Source: Peptococcaceae bacterium
GTDB taxonomy: Bacteria > Bacillota > Peptococcia > Peptococcales > Peptococcaceae
Length of the DNA: 52,940 nt
Direction of reading: 5' to 3'
Assembly (NCBI GenBank): GCA_019420345.1
Contig: JAHZHI010000068.1
Location: 1-52,940 of the forward strand
Shown here: positions 6,938 through 14,557 of the stretch, piece after piece
Layout of the letters: each line of letters starts with the position of its first letter
Numbering within the stretch: the first letter of the stretch is position 1
The notes under the pieces: generated by a model
The model's input: only the letters and a program-made list of their open reading frames with translations
The model's database searches: none
Told to the model about the DNA's origin: nothing
Made by a program: the position numbers and the translations under genes

Positions 6938-8962
6938 ATGAAGTTGCAACATTTTTATCAGATCATGAAGCGCTGCGCTGCGGTGCTTGTGCTGATAGCT
7001 ATTGTATGTTCTATTTATGTGGGCGTGGTACGCGTGCAGGCAGAACAAAGCTATAAGAATGTCAATCTTTCTGTAAATGAGTCTGATATCCGTTCTTTGG
7101 CAAATGCTAATGGAAAAAGCATAGACCTTATGCTTGAAACGCTAAAGGATAAAGGAATCAGTCAGGTGCTCTTTAAGGAAAGCACCATTGCCAGCTTGGA
7201 AAACGCTGGGGCGTTGACGATCGCACAAGGCGCAGACGTGCTGACCTTGAGTGTGGCGGATCGTCTGCCGGCAGATTTGCCAATAAATGAAACCAATTAT
7301 TATCTGGTTGTCACCGATGATAACTGGCGCGACCAGGTGCTTCGCGAAGTGCCTGCAAAAGTTCGAGGGGCAGTCGCTTATGATGACGGTGAGTTGGGTG
7401 TTGTTGCTGTGCCAACGAGCATTGAAGCCACTCAGAGCACCCAAAATAAAGCACAATTATCATTTGCCAGCATCGGCGTTGGCTTTGATCAAGAATGGAT
7501 GAACACCGTTGCCAATGCAGGTTTTGACATCATTGCACAGGTCAGCAGCTGGGAAGAGCCAAGTGATGAATCGCTGGAAATGCTGGCCAATGATATTAAA
7601 TCGGTGCCAAACCTCTGCATGCTGATGTTTAATGACAAGTATATTCCTGGCTATCCGGACCCAGATAAAATTGAAGAGTTCTATCAACTCTTGCTCGATG
7701 ACAATGGCAACATTGTTGCGCCTCTGGGACAGATCGAATTTAATCCACAGGAAGGCTTTAATACCCTTGCCAATTTAGCCGATAAAGATGTGGTGCGTCT
7801 GCATACCATTTCGAATGATGAAATGAGCAAGTTTGAAGGCGAAACAGGCGAATCAATGGACGCTGGCATTACTGAAGCCCTGGACCGCTGGGATCTGGCT
7901 GCGCGTGAACGTAATATGCGTGCATTGTTGGTGCGCTTCTTCAGCATTGATATGCCAGGGACCTATTACGACACCAATATGGCCTATTTAGATGCCATCC
8001 ATACGCAACTGCAGGACAGTGGTTTTAATGTTGGCGGTGATGTGCAGCAAATGCCATCGCTGGATATTCCGGCCGCTGTACGCTTGCTTGTTGGCGTTGG
8101 GATCTGTGCGGGCTTTATGCTGATGCTGATGGAAATTGGGTTCCGCCGCATCGCTTTGGCCGGTTTCGTTCTTTCGTTGATTGCCTGGATTGGCATGTAT
8201 ATGGTTAATCAAACATTGGCCATGCAGTTGATGGCGCTGGCGAGCGTCATAGAATTCCCAATCTTATCGTGTCTGAGGTTCCTGCCGCCGAAAAAAGATC
8301 TCACCTTTGTGCAATCCATTGGCAGGCTGCTTGCCTTGTGTGCGGTCAGCTTCATTGGTGCCGTATTGATGGTTGGTGTGCTGAGCGATAAAGCGTTTAT
8401 GCTCAAATTAAGCTCCTTTATCGGTGTAAAGATTGCACATGTAATTCCTATTATTGTTGTACCTTTTGTTCTTTACATTGTACGCGACAAGAAACCACTG
8501 ACGCTTTGCAAATCGCTGCTCAACAAAGCGCTGGATTATAAATGGGCGATTGTTTTTGCGGTCATTGCTGTGGCATTGATGATTTATCTGTCACGTACTG
8601 GCAATGAAAGCGGTGAAATCTCAGGTGTTGAAGCAACAATGCGTCAATTCTTAAATGATACCATGGGTGTACGTCCTCGCAGCAAAGAATTTCTCATCGG
8701 TTATCCGGCAACTATCTTGTACTTGATGTATGCTGCCAAACGCCGCGTGCTGTGGGTATTGACCATTCCATTGGTTATTGGACAGATTTCCCTGGTCAAC
8801 ACCTATGCGCACATTCATACACCGTTGCTGATTGCACTTCAGCGCAGTCTCAATGGGTTGATTCTGGGCATTATTGTGGCGTTGATCGTGGTATTGGTGG
8901 TAAAATTGTGTATCCGAATTTTTTATTGGGCCACAGATAAATTGGCCAAACGAGAAGCATAA
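6938..8962 (+). CDS. DUF5693-type membrane protein, partner of CsaB
   Basis: This 674-residue protein has an N-terminal signal-anchor (about residues 13-33), an extracytoplasmic domain of about 350 residues, and from about residue 385 some eight hydrophobic helices ending in a basic tail. The sequence and its position directly before csaB match the DUF5693 family that commonly accompanies csaB in Bacillota. The exact activity is unknown; a role in export or modification of pyruvylated cell-wall polymer is an inference from context. ATG 6938 follows GGAGGA (6925-6930); the TTG at 6932 is too close. The gap to csaB is 20 bases, so the two are probably co-transcribed. Confidence 0.8.
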   Translation: MKLQHFYQIMKRCAAVLVLIAIVCSIYVGVVRVQAEQSYKNVNLSVNESDIRSLANANGKSIDLMLETLKDKGISQVLFKESTIASLENAGALTIAQGADVLTLSVADRLPADLPINETNYYLVVTDDNWRDQVLREVPAKVRGAVAYDDGELGVVAVPTSIEATQSTQNKAQLSFASIGVGFDQEWMNTVANAGFDIIAQVSSWEEPSDESLEMLANDIKSVPNLCMLMFNDKYIPGYPDPDKIEEFYQLLLDDNGNIVAPLGQIEFNPQEGFNTLANLADKDVVRLHTISNDEMSKFEGETGESMDAGITEALDRWDLAARERNMRALLVRFFSIDMPGTYYDTNMAYLDAIHTQLQDSGFNVGGDVQQMPSLDIPAAVRLLVGVGICAGFMLMLMEIGFRRIALAGFVLSLIAWIGMYMVNQTLAMQLMALASVIEFPILSCLRFLPPKKDLTFVQSIGRLLALCAVSFIGAVLMVGVLSDKAFMLKLSSFIGVKIAHVIPIIVVPFVLYIVRDKKPLTLCKSLLNKALDYKWAIVFAVIAVALMIYLSRTGNESGEISGVEATMRQFLNDTMGVRPRSKEFLIGYPATILYLMYAAKRRVLWVLTIPLVIGQISLVNTYAHIHTPLLIALQRSLNGLILGIIVALIVVLVVKLCIRIFYWATDKLAKREA

Positions 8963-8982
8963 CAACGAGGAGAGTTGATGGA

Positions 8983-10074
8983 ATGGATATGAACCCGAAA
9001 ATTGTCATGAGTGGCTATTATGGTTTTCAAAATGCCGGTGACGATGCGGTGTGCTACGCCATTATTGAAGCTTTGCGTCAGGAAATGCCCGACTGCAGCA
9101 TCACAGTGCTGTCTAATGATCCGGCACTGACAGAGAGGGTCTACGGTGTTGCTGCCGCAGACCGTTGGAAAATCGGCAGCATTTGGCGCACATTGCGCCA
9201 TGCCGATCTTCTGGTGAGTGGTGGAGGAAGTTTGATCCAAGATGTGACGAGTAAAAACAGCTGCCTCTATTACTTGGGTGTCATTTTTATGGCGCTTTTA
9301 CAGCGCAAGCCCGTTGTTATTTATGGGCAAGGGTTGGGGCCGCTTGTTGGACGACGCAATCGCTTTTTAACCAAATGTGCCTTCAATCATGCACGCGCCA
9401 TTTATGTGCGTGATGATGAATCCCATGCTTTGCTTCGTGAGTGCGGTGTGAAAGCACCAATTCAGGTTGCGCCAGATCCTGTGCTGGGTATCGACAATGA
9501 TGTGGTGGATACCCAGCAGGGACATGTTCTCTTGGAAAAGCTTGGCTATGATGGCAAGCGCCCTCTGGCTTTGATGGCGCTGCGCGATTGGGGCGGAAAA
9601 GATCTGGTTCACGAATTTGCTGCTTTGGGCGATTATCTTTACGATCAAGGCTATGCCGTTGGACTTTTGGCAATGCATGTCGATCAGGATGATGTTCTTG
9701 CCCGGGCTGTGGATGCTCATATGCGCGGCGATTCTTTTGTGATTGCTGATGCCTATGACACGCCAACGCTGTTTTCCATTTTTGATAATGCAGCGATTGT
9801 CGTTGGCATGCGTTTACATGCTCTCATCATTGGGGCTGCTTTGGATAAGCAGGTCATGGCAATCAGCTATGATCCGAAGGTGGATTCTTTTATGAAAATG
9901 ATCCACAATCCACATTGTGTCGCTTTGAATGTGGTGACGGAAAAACTGTTGATTGACACGGCAACATCTTGCTTCAATGAGGTTAAGCCTGAAGTTGCAC
10001 ATCGTGTACGGACGTTGAAGCGGCTCTGTCATACCCCTGCGAACAACTGCCATGAAATTCTCTTGCATCATTGA
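8983..10074 (+). CDS. csaB: Polysaccharide pyruvyl transferase CsaB
   Basis: This 363-residue enzyme is expected to add pyruvate ketal groups to a secondary cell-wall polysaccharide, the attachment site for S-layer-homology (SLH) domain proteins. The family signature is clear: MSGYYGFQNAGDDAV near the N-terminus, the SGGGSLIQDVTS motif near residue 82, VIYGQGLGPL, and the C-terminal MRLHALIIGA and SYDPKVDSFM segments. The ATG at 8983 lies 8 bases after GAGGAGAG; an ATG at 8978 is out of frame. The gene follows the DUF5693-type gene and precedes tagO, forming a cell-wall polymer cluster. No SLH-domain protein is in the window. Confidence 0.93.
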   Translation: MDMNPKIVMSGYYGFQNAGDDAVCYAIIEALRQEMPDCSITVLSNDPALTERVYGVAAADRWKIGSIWRTLRHADLLVSGGGSLIQDVTSKNSCLYYLGVIFMALLQRKPVVIYGQGLGPLVGRRNRFLTKCAFNHARAIYVRDDESHALLRECGVKAPIQVAPDPVLGIDNDVVDTQQGHVLLEKLGYDGKRPLALMALRDWGGKDLVHEFAALGDYLYDQGYAVGLLAMHVDQDDVLARAVDAHMRGDSFVIADAYDTPTLFSIFDNAAIVVGMRLHALIIGAALDKQVMAISYDPKVDSFMKMIHNPHCVALNVVTEKLLIDTATSCFNEVKPEVAHRVRTLKRLCHTPANNCHEILLHH

Positions 10075-10086
10075 TGCAGATTATGC

Positions 10087-10124
10087 TTGAAATTCGCGAT
10101 TATGCTCTTTACAATAGTAAAGAG
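10087..10124 (+). promoter_or_regulatory. tagO promoter with a palindrome over the -10 box
   Basis: TTGAAA (10087-10092) and TACAAT (10110-10115) are spaced by 17 bp. An exact 8-bp inverted repeat, CTCTTTAC (10105-10112) and GTAAAGAG (10117-10124) with AATA between, overlaps the -10 box. It has no following T-run, so it looks like a repressor site rather than a terminator. Confidence 0.7.
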
Positions 10125-10161
10125 TGAGTAATAGTTTATTATTATATATGGAAGTGATCGT

Positions 10162-11202
10162 GTGGTTAAGGAGTTGCTGTTAGTAACCGTCTGCGCCTTT
10201 GTGCTGACAACCTTTTTTGTGCCGATTGTAAAACTGCTGGCTGTGCATATTGGTGCAGTAGACAAACCTAACGCGCGTAAAGTGCATCATAAGGTGATGC
10301 CGCGGATGGGTGGCCTGGCAATATACGCTGCTTTTTGGTTGGTGGTCTTTACCTTCTATCCGTTTTCGCAGGCTTTGCTGGCTTTTTTCCTTGGCGCAAC
10401 AATGCTGGTTTTTGTTGGGATTGTTGATGATGTCACCGATATGCCGGCAAAATTAAAGCTGCTGGGACAGATCATTGCGGCATGCATTGTGACATTTGGT
10501 GGTATTCGCATTGACTTTGTAACGAGTATGTTTGGTGATGCGGCTATGACAACATTGAACGTGCTCAGTGTGCCGGTTAGTGTCATTTGGATTGTTGCCA
10601 TCATCAATGCCGTCAACCTGATTGATGGGCTTGATGGCTTGGCTGCAGGGGTCAGCGGCATCAGTGCTGCAACATTGGCCATCTGCGCATTGTTAAACAG
10701 CACTGGAAATATCGCGGTGTTGTGTTTCACTTTGCTAGGTGCCTGCTTAGGCTTCCTTATTTACAATTTTCATCCGGCCTCCATCTTTATGGGAGACACC
10801 GGATCCATGTTTTTGGGATACACATTGGCTGTCTTGTCCATTATGGGTACGGCGAAAGGTGTAACTTTTGTTTCTGTGTTTATTCCGATCCTCGCATTGG
10901 GGATTCCGATCTTTGATACGCTGTTTGCCATTTTGAGGAGAATGATGGCAAATAAGCCAATCTTTGAAGCCGACAAGGCGCATTTGCATCATCGTCTGAT
11001 GGCACGTGGCCTGAGTCATCGAAATACGGTGTTGTTAATTTATGCCATTAGCATTTGCTTGTCGGTGTGTGCCATCATAGTCAACGAGCTGACCAGTGAG
11101 CGCGGGTTTGTGGTCGTTGTTCTGGTGGTCACTGTGTTGTTGATCGGAGCGAATAAGATCGGCATTCTTGGAAGTGCCACAAAAAAGGACAAACAAAAGT
11201 AA
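10162..11202 (+). CDS. tagO: Undecaprenyl-phosphate GlcNAc-1-phosphate transferase (TagO/WecA type)
   Basis: This 346-residue polytopic enzyme transfers an N-acetylhexosamine-1-phosphate to undecaprenyl phosphate, starting teichoic acid or secondary wall polymer synthesis. It has about ten hydrophobic helices and the family motifs: DKPNARKVHH and MPRMGGLAI near the N-terminus, FVGIVDDVTDMPAKLKLLGQ, NAVNLIDGLDGLAAG, MGDTGSMFLGY, and the cytoplasmic HLHHRLMARGLSHR. These include the metal-binding Asp pairs. The start is a GTG at 10162. Its position after csaB supports a wall-polymer role over other MraY-superfamily reactions, but the exact sugar cannot be told from sequence. Confidence 0.92.
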   Translation: MVKELLLVTVCAFVLTTFFVPIVKLLAVHIGAVDKPNARKVHHKVMPRMGGLAIYAAFWLVVFTFYPFSQALLAFFLGATMLVFVGIVDDVTDMPAKLKLLGQIIAACIVTFGGIRIDFVTSMFGDAAMTTLNVLSVPVSVIWIVAIINAVNLIDGLDGLAAGVSGISAATLAICALLNSTGNIAVLCFTLLGACLGFLIYNFHPASIFMGDTGSMFLGYTLAVLSIMGTAKGVTFVSVFIPILALGIPIFDTLFAILRRMMANKPIFEADKAHLHHRLMARGLSHRNTVLLIYAISICLSVCAIIVNELTSERGFVVVVLVVTVLLIGANKIGILGSATKKDKQK

Positions 11203-11226
11203 ATCATAAAGGAGCGAATCATTGAG

Positions 11227-11793
11227 ATGACAAAGAAAAACATTCTTATTGCGATTCTGGGTGCTGTCGTATTGGGTGCGGTGCTGGGCCTGCTGATTGG
11301 TCTGATTGGTGGCTTCTTCACCTCGAGTGATGACACTGCTTCATCTGCAACGACTGAAAGTCGGACAACTGTTGAGGAAGAACAGGCCAAGCAGAAGGAA
11401 GAAGACGAAGCGGCAAAAGAAGCAGCGAAAGATGTTGTTGCTGATGAAAACAGCGATTCTACAGATAAGTCCAGCGACAGTTCTTCGGATAGTGATAGCA
11501 GCAAGAATACTGATTCAACAACTTCCAGCGATGATAAAAACAGTTCATCGACCAGTGACAGCAATTCAAGCAGCAGCCAGAATACCGCTAATGCGATGGG
11601 TACTGGTACGGTAGCGACTGGCGGCTCCGGATTGAATTTGCGTGCATCAGACAGCACCGACAGCAACATTATCGGCAGCCTGAACAATGGCGCTTCTTTG
11701 ACCATTATTGGTGAAAGCAATGGCATGTATCAGGTTCAAACGTCTGATGGACAGACTGGTTGGGTATCTTCACAGTATGTAACCATGAACTAA
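11227..11793 (+). CDS. Membrane-anchored SH3-domain protein with a Ser/Asp-rich linker
   Basis: This 188-residue protein has an N-terminal hydrophobic segment (about residues 5-30) that should act as a signal anchor, a Glu/Lys-rich helix (about 45-75), a Ser/Asp/Asn-rich low-complexity linker (about 78-122) and a C-terminal bacterial SH3 domain (about 125-188) with the typical GSGLNLRASDSTDSN..GSL.. and GQTGWVSSQYV motifs. Such domains often bind peptidoglycan stem peptides. No enzymatic domain is fused. It directly follows tagO (24-base gap), so a wall-binding or scaffold role is likely but inferred. Confidence 0.85.
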   Translation: MTKKNILIAILGAVVLGAVLGLLIGLIGGFFTSSDDTASSATTESRTTVEEEQAKQKEEDEAAKEAAKDVVADENSDSTDKSSDSSSDSDSSKNTDSTTSSDDKNSSSTSDSNSSSSQNTANAMGTGTVATGGSGLNLRASDSTDSNIIGSLNNGASLTIIGESNGMYQVQTSDGQTGWVSSQYVTMN

Positions 11794-11832
11794 TTTGGTT
11801 GATGGTCAATAAATATTAAGGAGGATGTAAAT

Positions 11833-12045
11833 ATGAAACAAAACGAAAAATTCTCTTATGATGATGATGCAGTTCTGATCATGGATGAAGCTGTTGCAGC
11901 TCAAAGCTATGATACTGTACAGAAAGCCATTTGTGCTGTACTTGGCCTTATTGGTGCAACCGTAGTTGTAACCTTCTTCAAGAGTGCAAAGGCACGTCGT
12001 CTGGCTAAAAAGCAGGCAAAGAAACTTGCTCGCCTTTACAAATAA
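11833..12045 (+). CDS. Hypothetical 70-residue single-pass membrane protein
   Basis: I do not recognise this protein. It has an acidic N-terminus with a DDD run, one hydrophobic helix (about residues 30-52) and a strongly basic C-terminal tail with repeated KK and RR pairs, suggesting a C-terminal cytoplasmic tail. AAGGAGGA precedes the ATG. It follows the SH3-domain gene by 39 bases and is closed by a strong terminator, making it the last gene of the envelope cluster. Confidence 0.75.
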   Translation: MKQNEKFSYDDDAVLIMDEAVAAQSYDTVQKAICAVLGLIGATVVVTFFKSAKARRLAKKQAKKLARLYK

Positions 12046-12072
12046 TCAGACTTCACAGCATATGAAATGATG

Positions 12073-12118
12073 ACACGGGTCCTGATTCCAAATTGGAATC
12101 AGGACCCGTGTTTTTTTA
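12073..12118 (+). terminator. Strong intrinsic terminator of the envelope cluster
   Basis: A near-perfect 19-base inverted repeat (12073-12091 with 12093-12111) is followed by a run of seven T. Confidence 0.92.
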
Positions 12119-12154
12119 ATGACAGGTTATTTATAAATACTATGTCCCAGGGAA

Positions 12155-12184
12155 TTGACGGACCTAAGAATCATTTCCTAAAAT
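12155..12184 (+). promoter_or_regulatory. Promoter of the flavin oxidoreductase gene
   Basis: TTGACG (12155-12160) and TAAAAT (12179-12184) are spaced by 18 bp, 48 bases before the ATG. Confidence 0.65.
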
Positions 12185-12231
12185 AAAAGTAATGAGAATG
12201 AAAAATAAAATCAATATACGGAGGTCTTTTT

Positions 12232-14178
12232 ATGAAACGCTCTTTTCCTCATCTATGCAGTCCAATCACCTTGGGCAAGGTGACCTTCCGCAATCGCATG
12301 TTTGCGGCACCAATGGGCAGTACAGATATTACCGCTGATTGTGGTGTAGGTCCACGTACCCCGGGCTTCTATGAATTGCGCGCAAAAGGTGGTGCAGCTG
12401 CTGTCACGGCCAGTGAACTTGTTGTTCATCCAGCAACAGATGGTTCCCACATGCTGCATTTGGATCTGCAAACACCGGGACTATTGGCGGGCTTCACCTA
12501 TCTTGCCGATGGCATCAAGCGTCATGGTGCCGTGCCAAGCGTGGAATTGTCTCACTCCGGACAATACGCTGGCACCTACCTTGTTGACAAGGATAAAAAA
12601 GCGGGTCTCTGTCAATATGGGCCAAGCGATGGCACGCGTCCTGATGGCATTCCGGTGAAAGCGCTCACAAAAGAACAAATCGACGATATCGTTAAAGCTT
12701 ACGGGGAACGCGCTGCGCTGGCAAAGCGCGCTGGCTTCCAAATGGTGATGGTTCATGGCGGGCACAGCTGGCTGATCAACCAATTCCTCTCGCCATATTT
12801 CAACCATCGCACCGATGAGTACGGCGGCAGCTTGGAAAACAGACTGCGCTTTGCTCGCGAAGTGCTGAAAAGCGTGCGTGAAGCTGTGGGTCCAGGTTTC
12901 CCAATTGAATTTCGCATGAGCGGTTCTGAATTGTTTGAAGGTGGCTATGACCTCGAGGAAGGCTGCCGCATCGCACAAGGTGTGGAAGACCTCGTTGACA
13001 TGATTCATGTTTCCGCAGGTTCCTACCAATTTGGTTTCTTTCAGACCCATCCATCCATGTTCTCTGACCATGGATGCAACGTTTACCTCGCAGCTGAAAT
13101 TAAAAAGCATGTCAAAGTGCCGGTAGCAACCATTGGTGCGCTCAACGATCCAGCGCAAATGGAAGAAATCATCGCCAGCGGTAAAGCCGATGTGGTGGAA
13201 ATGGCGCGTGCACTGCTTGCTGATCCAGAACTGCCAAACAAAGTCATGGCCAACCACCCTGAAGACATCATCCATTGCCTGCGCTGCTTTGCCTGCATGG
13301 CTGAACGCCCAACCACGCAGACCAGACGCTGTGCCGTCAACCCACGCATTGGCCGTGAACTCGAAGGCATGGACATCGTTCCAGCTCGAAAAGCCAAACG
13401 CGTGCTTGTTGTAGGCGGCGGTGTGGCTGGTATGGAAGCTGCGCTGGTTGCTGCACAACGCGGCCACGATGTCACTCTATGTGAGGCCAGCAGTGAACTG
13501 GGCGGCATTTTAAAAGAAGAACAGGCCATCCCATTCAAATATGAAATGTATGAACTTGGTGTTACCTTGGAAACCCTTCTGCGCAAAGAAGGCGTCAAAG
13601 TCTTCCTGAATACACCAGTCACCGCAGAATTTGCCGATCATTTTGCGGCTGATGCCCTTATCGTTGCTGTTGGTTCCACACCAATCGATCTGCCATTGCC
13701 GGGAAAAGAAAACAACACCGTCATACTTGTTAACGATTACTATCTCAAAGGCGATCAGCTCACTGACAACGTTGTCGTCATGGGCGGCGGCCTTGCCGGC
13801 TGTGAATTGGCGGTGCATTTGGGCCAGCAAGGAAAAACGGTTCATCTTGTTGAAATGCGTGATTCGCTTGCTGTTGACTGCAACATTCGCCAGCGTCCAA
13901 TCCTCATGCAGATGGTTGACAAATATGTGCAGGTTCACACAGGCTGTGCCGGTAAAGAAATCACCGCCGAAGGCCTTCTCTGTGAAACCGCCGATGGAGA
14001 ATCTCTGCTCGTTCCAGGCACCAGCATCGTCATGGCTGTCGGGCAGCGTGCCAACAGCAAAGCCGTCGACGCTCTGCGCGATGGCGCCCCATTTGTCCGC
14101 ATCGTCGGCGACTGCCAACGACCATCCAACATCCTCAATGCCATGTACGCCGCTTACCACGCAGCCTTGGATATATAA
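12232..14178 (+). CDS. NADH:flavin oxidoreductase of the old yellow enzyme / 2,4-dienoyl-CoA reductase type
   Basis: This 648-residue protein has an N-terminal FMN-binding TIM barrel (about 1-345), a cysteine-rich [4Fe-4S] segment and a C-terminal FAD/NAD(P) Rossmann domain (about 375-648). Visible are VELSHSGQY, the MVHGGHSWLINQFLSPYFNHRTDEYGG-type active-site stretch, the cluster CLRCFACM followed by RRC (C-x2-C-x2-C-x11-C), and the dinucleotide motif VLVVGGGVAGMEAAL near residue 390. FadH has C-x2-C-x3-C-x11-C, so this is a one-residue-shorter variant. The architecture fits FadH, 2-enoate reductase or BaiCD/BaiH-type enzymes; the substrate cannot be assigned. It is monocistronic, with its own promoter and terminator. 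Confidence 0.88.
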   Translation: MKRSFPHLCSPITLGKVTFRNRMFAAPMGSTDITADCGVGPRTPGFYELRAKGGAAAVTASELVVHPATDGSHMLHLDLQTPGLLAGFTYLADGIKRHGAVPSVELSHSGQYAGTYLVDKDKKAGLCQYGPSDGTRPDGIPVKALTKEQIDDIVKAYGERAALAKRAGFQMVMVHGGHSWLINQFLSPYFNHRTDEYGGSLENRLRFAREVLKSVREAVGPGFPIEFRMSGSELFEGGYDLEEGCRIAQGVEDLVDMIHVSAGSYQFGFFQTHPSMFSDHGCNVYLAAEIKKHVKVPVATIGALNDPAQMEEIIASGKADVVEMARALLADPELPNKVMANHPEDIIHCLRCFACMAERPTTQTRRCAVNPRIGRELEGMDIVPARKAKRVLVVGGGVAGMEAALVAAQRGHDVTLCEASSELGGILKEEQAIPFKYEMYELGVTLETLLRKEGVKVFLNTPVTAEFADHFAADALIVAVGSTPIDLPLPGKENNTVILVNDYYLKGDQLTDNVVVMGGGLAGCELAVHLGQQGKTVHLVEMRDSLAVDCNIRQRPILMQMVDKYVQVHTGCAGKEITAEGLLCETADGESLLVPGTSIVMAVGQRANSKAVDALRDGAPFVRIVGDCQRPSNILNAMYAAYHAALDI

Positions 14179-14185
14179 AGCAGAA

Positions 14186-14217
14186 AAAGGAAGCTCCGAC
14201 GAGCTTCCTTTCTTATT
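14186..14217 (+). terminator. Intrinsic terminator of the flavin oxidoreductase gene
   Basis: A perfect 10-bp stem (14186-14195 with 14202-14211) with a 6-base loop is followed by a T-rich stretch. Confidence 0.82.
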
Positions 14218-14230
14218 TTGCGAATAAAAA

Positions 14231-14255
14231 AACCTCGAGCACTTTGCTCGAGGTT
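14231..14255 (-). terminator. Intrinsic terminator of tRNA-Ala
   Basis: A perfect 10-bp stem (14231-14240 with 14246-14255) with a 5-base loop is followed, on the minus strand, by six T. It lies 8 bases beyond the tRNA 3' end. Confidence 0.88.
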
Positions 14256-14262
14256 AAAATCA

Positions 14263-14335
<73 letters not shown>

Positions 14336-14348
14336 AGATACGAATATT

Positions 14349-14377
14349 ATGATACACGATGTATCGTTGTTTTGCAA
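14349..14377 (-). promoter_or_regulatory. tRNA-Ala promoter
   Basis: On the minus strand TTGCAA (14377-14372) and TATCAT (14354-14349) are separated by 17 bp, placing the start a few bases before the mature tRNA. Confidence 0.7.
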
Positions 14378-14467
14378 GGCTTTTGTATATAATGGCTGGA
14401 ATAAATGATCGGGCAGTTGGTTTATGTGATTTATTTCCAGATTGTAATGCTTATATACTAGCCAGTC

Positions 14468-14496
14468 TTGTGAATTTTGTATATAATAGTTATAAT
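14468..14496 (+). promoter_or_regulatory. Promoter of the carboxypeptidase-like gene
   Basis: TTGTGA (14468-14473) and TATAAT (14491-14496) are spaced by 17 bp. A second TATAAT at 14482-14487 has no matching -35. Confidence 0.7.
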
Positions 14497-14557
14497 TACG
14501 GTCTTTATGAATCAATATAGAGTATCATTTTTAGTGATCACAAGGAGTGAGCGTTTC

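Noticed and set aside
12481..13467. Long open frame on the minus strand opposite the flavin oxidoreductase gene
   Set aside because: It mirrors a clearly coding plus-strand gene, has no ribosome binding site or recognisable domain, and its His/Phe/Trp-rich composition is typical of antisense shadow frames. The same applies to the long minus-strand frames at 35440-36801, 37059-38093, 47838-48629 and 48726-49652.
12232..14178. Cys spacing C-x2-C-x2-C-x11-C as a novel iron-sulfur site
   Set aside because: It is one residue shorter than FadH, but this kind of variation probably occurs in the broader clostridial flavin oxidoreductase group, so it was kept as a remark and not as a finding.
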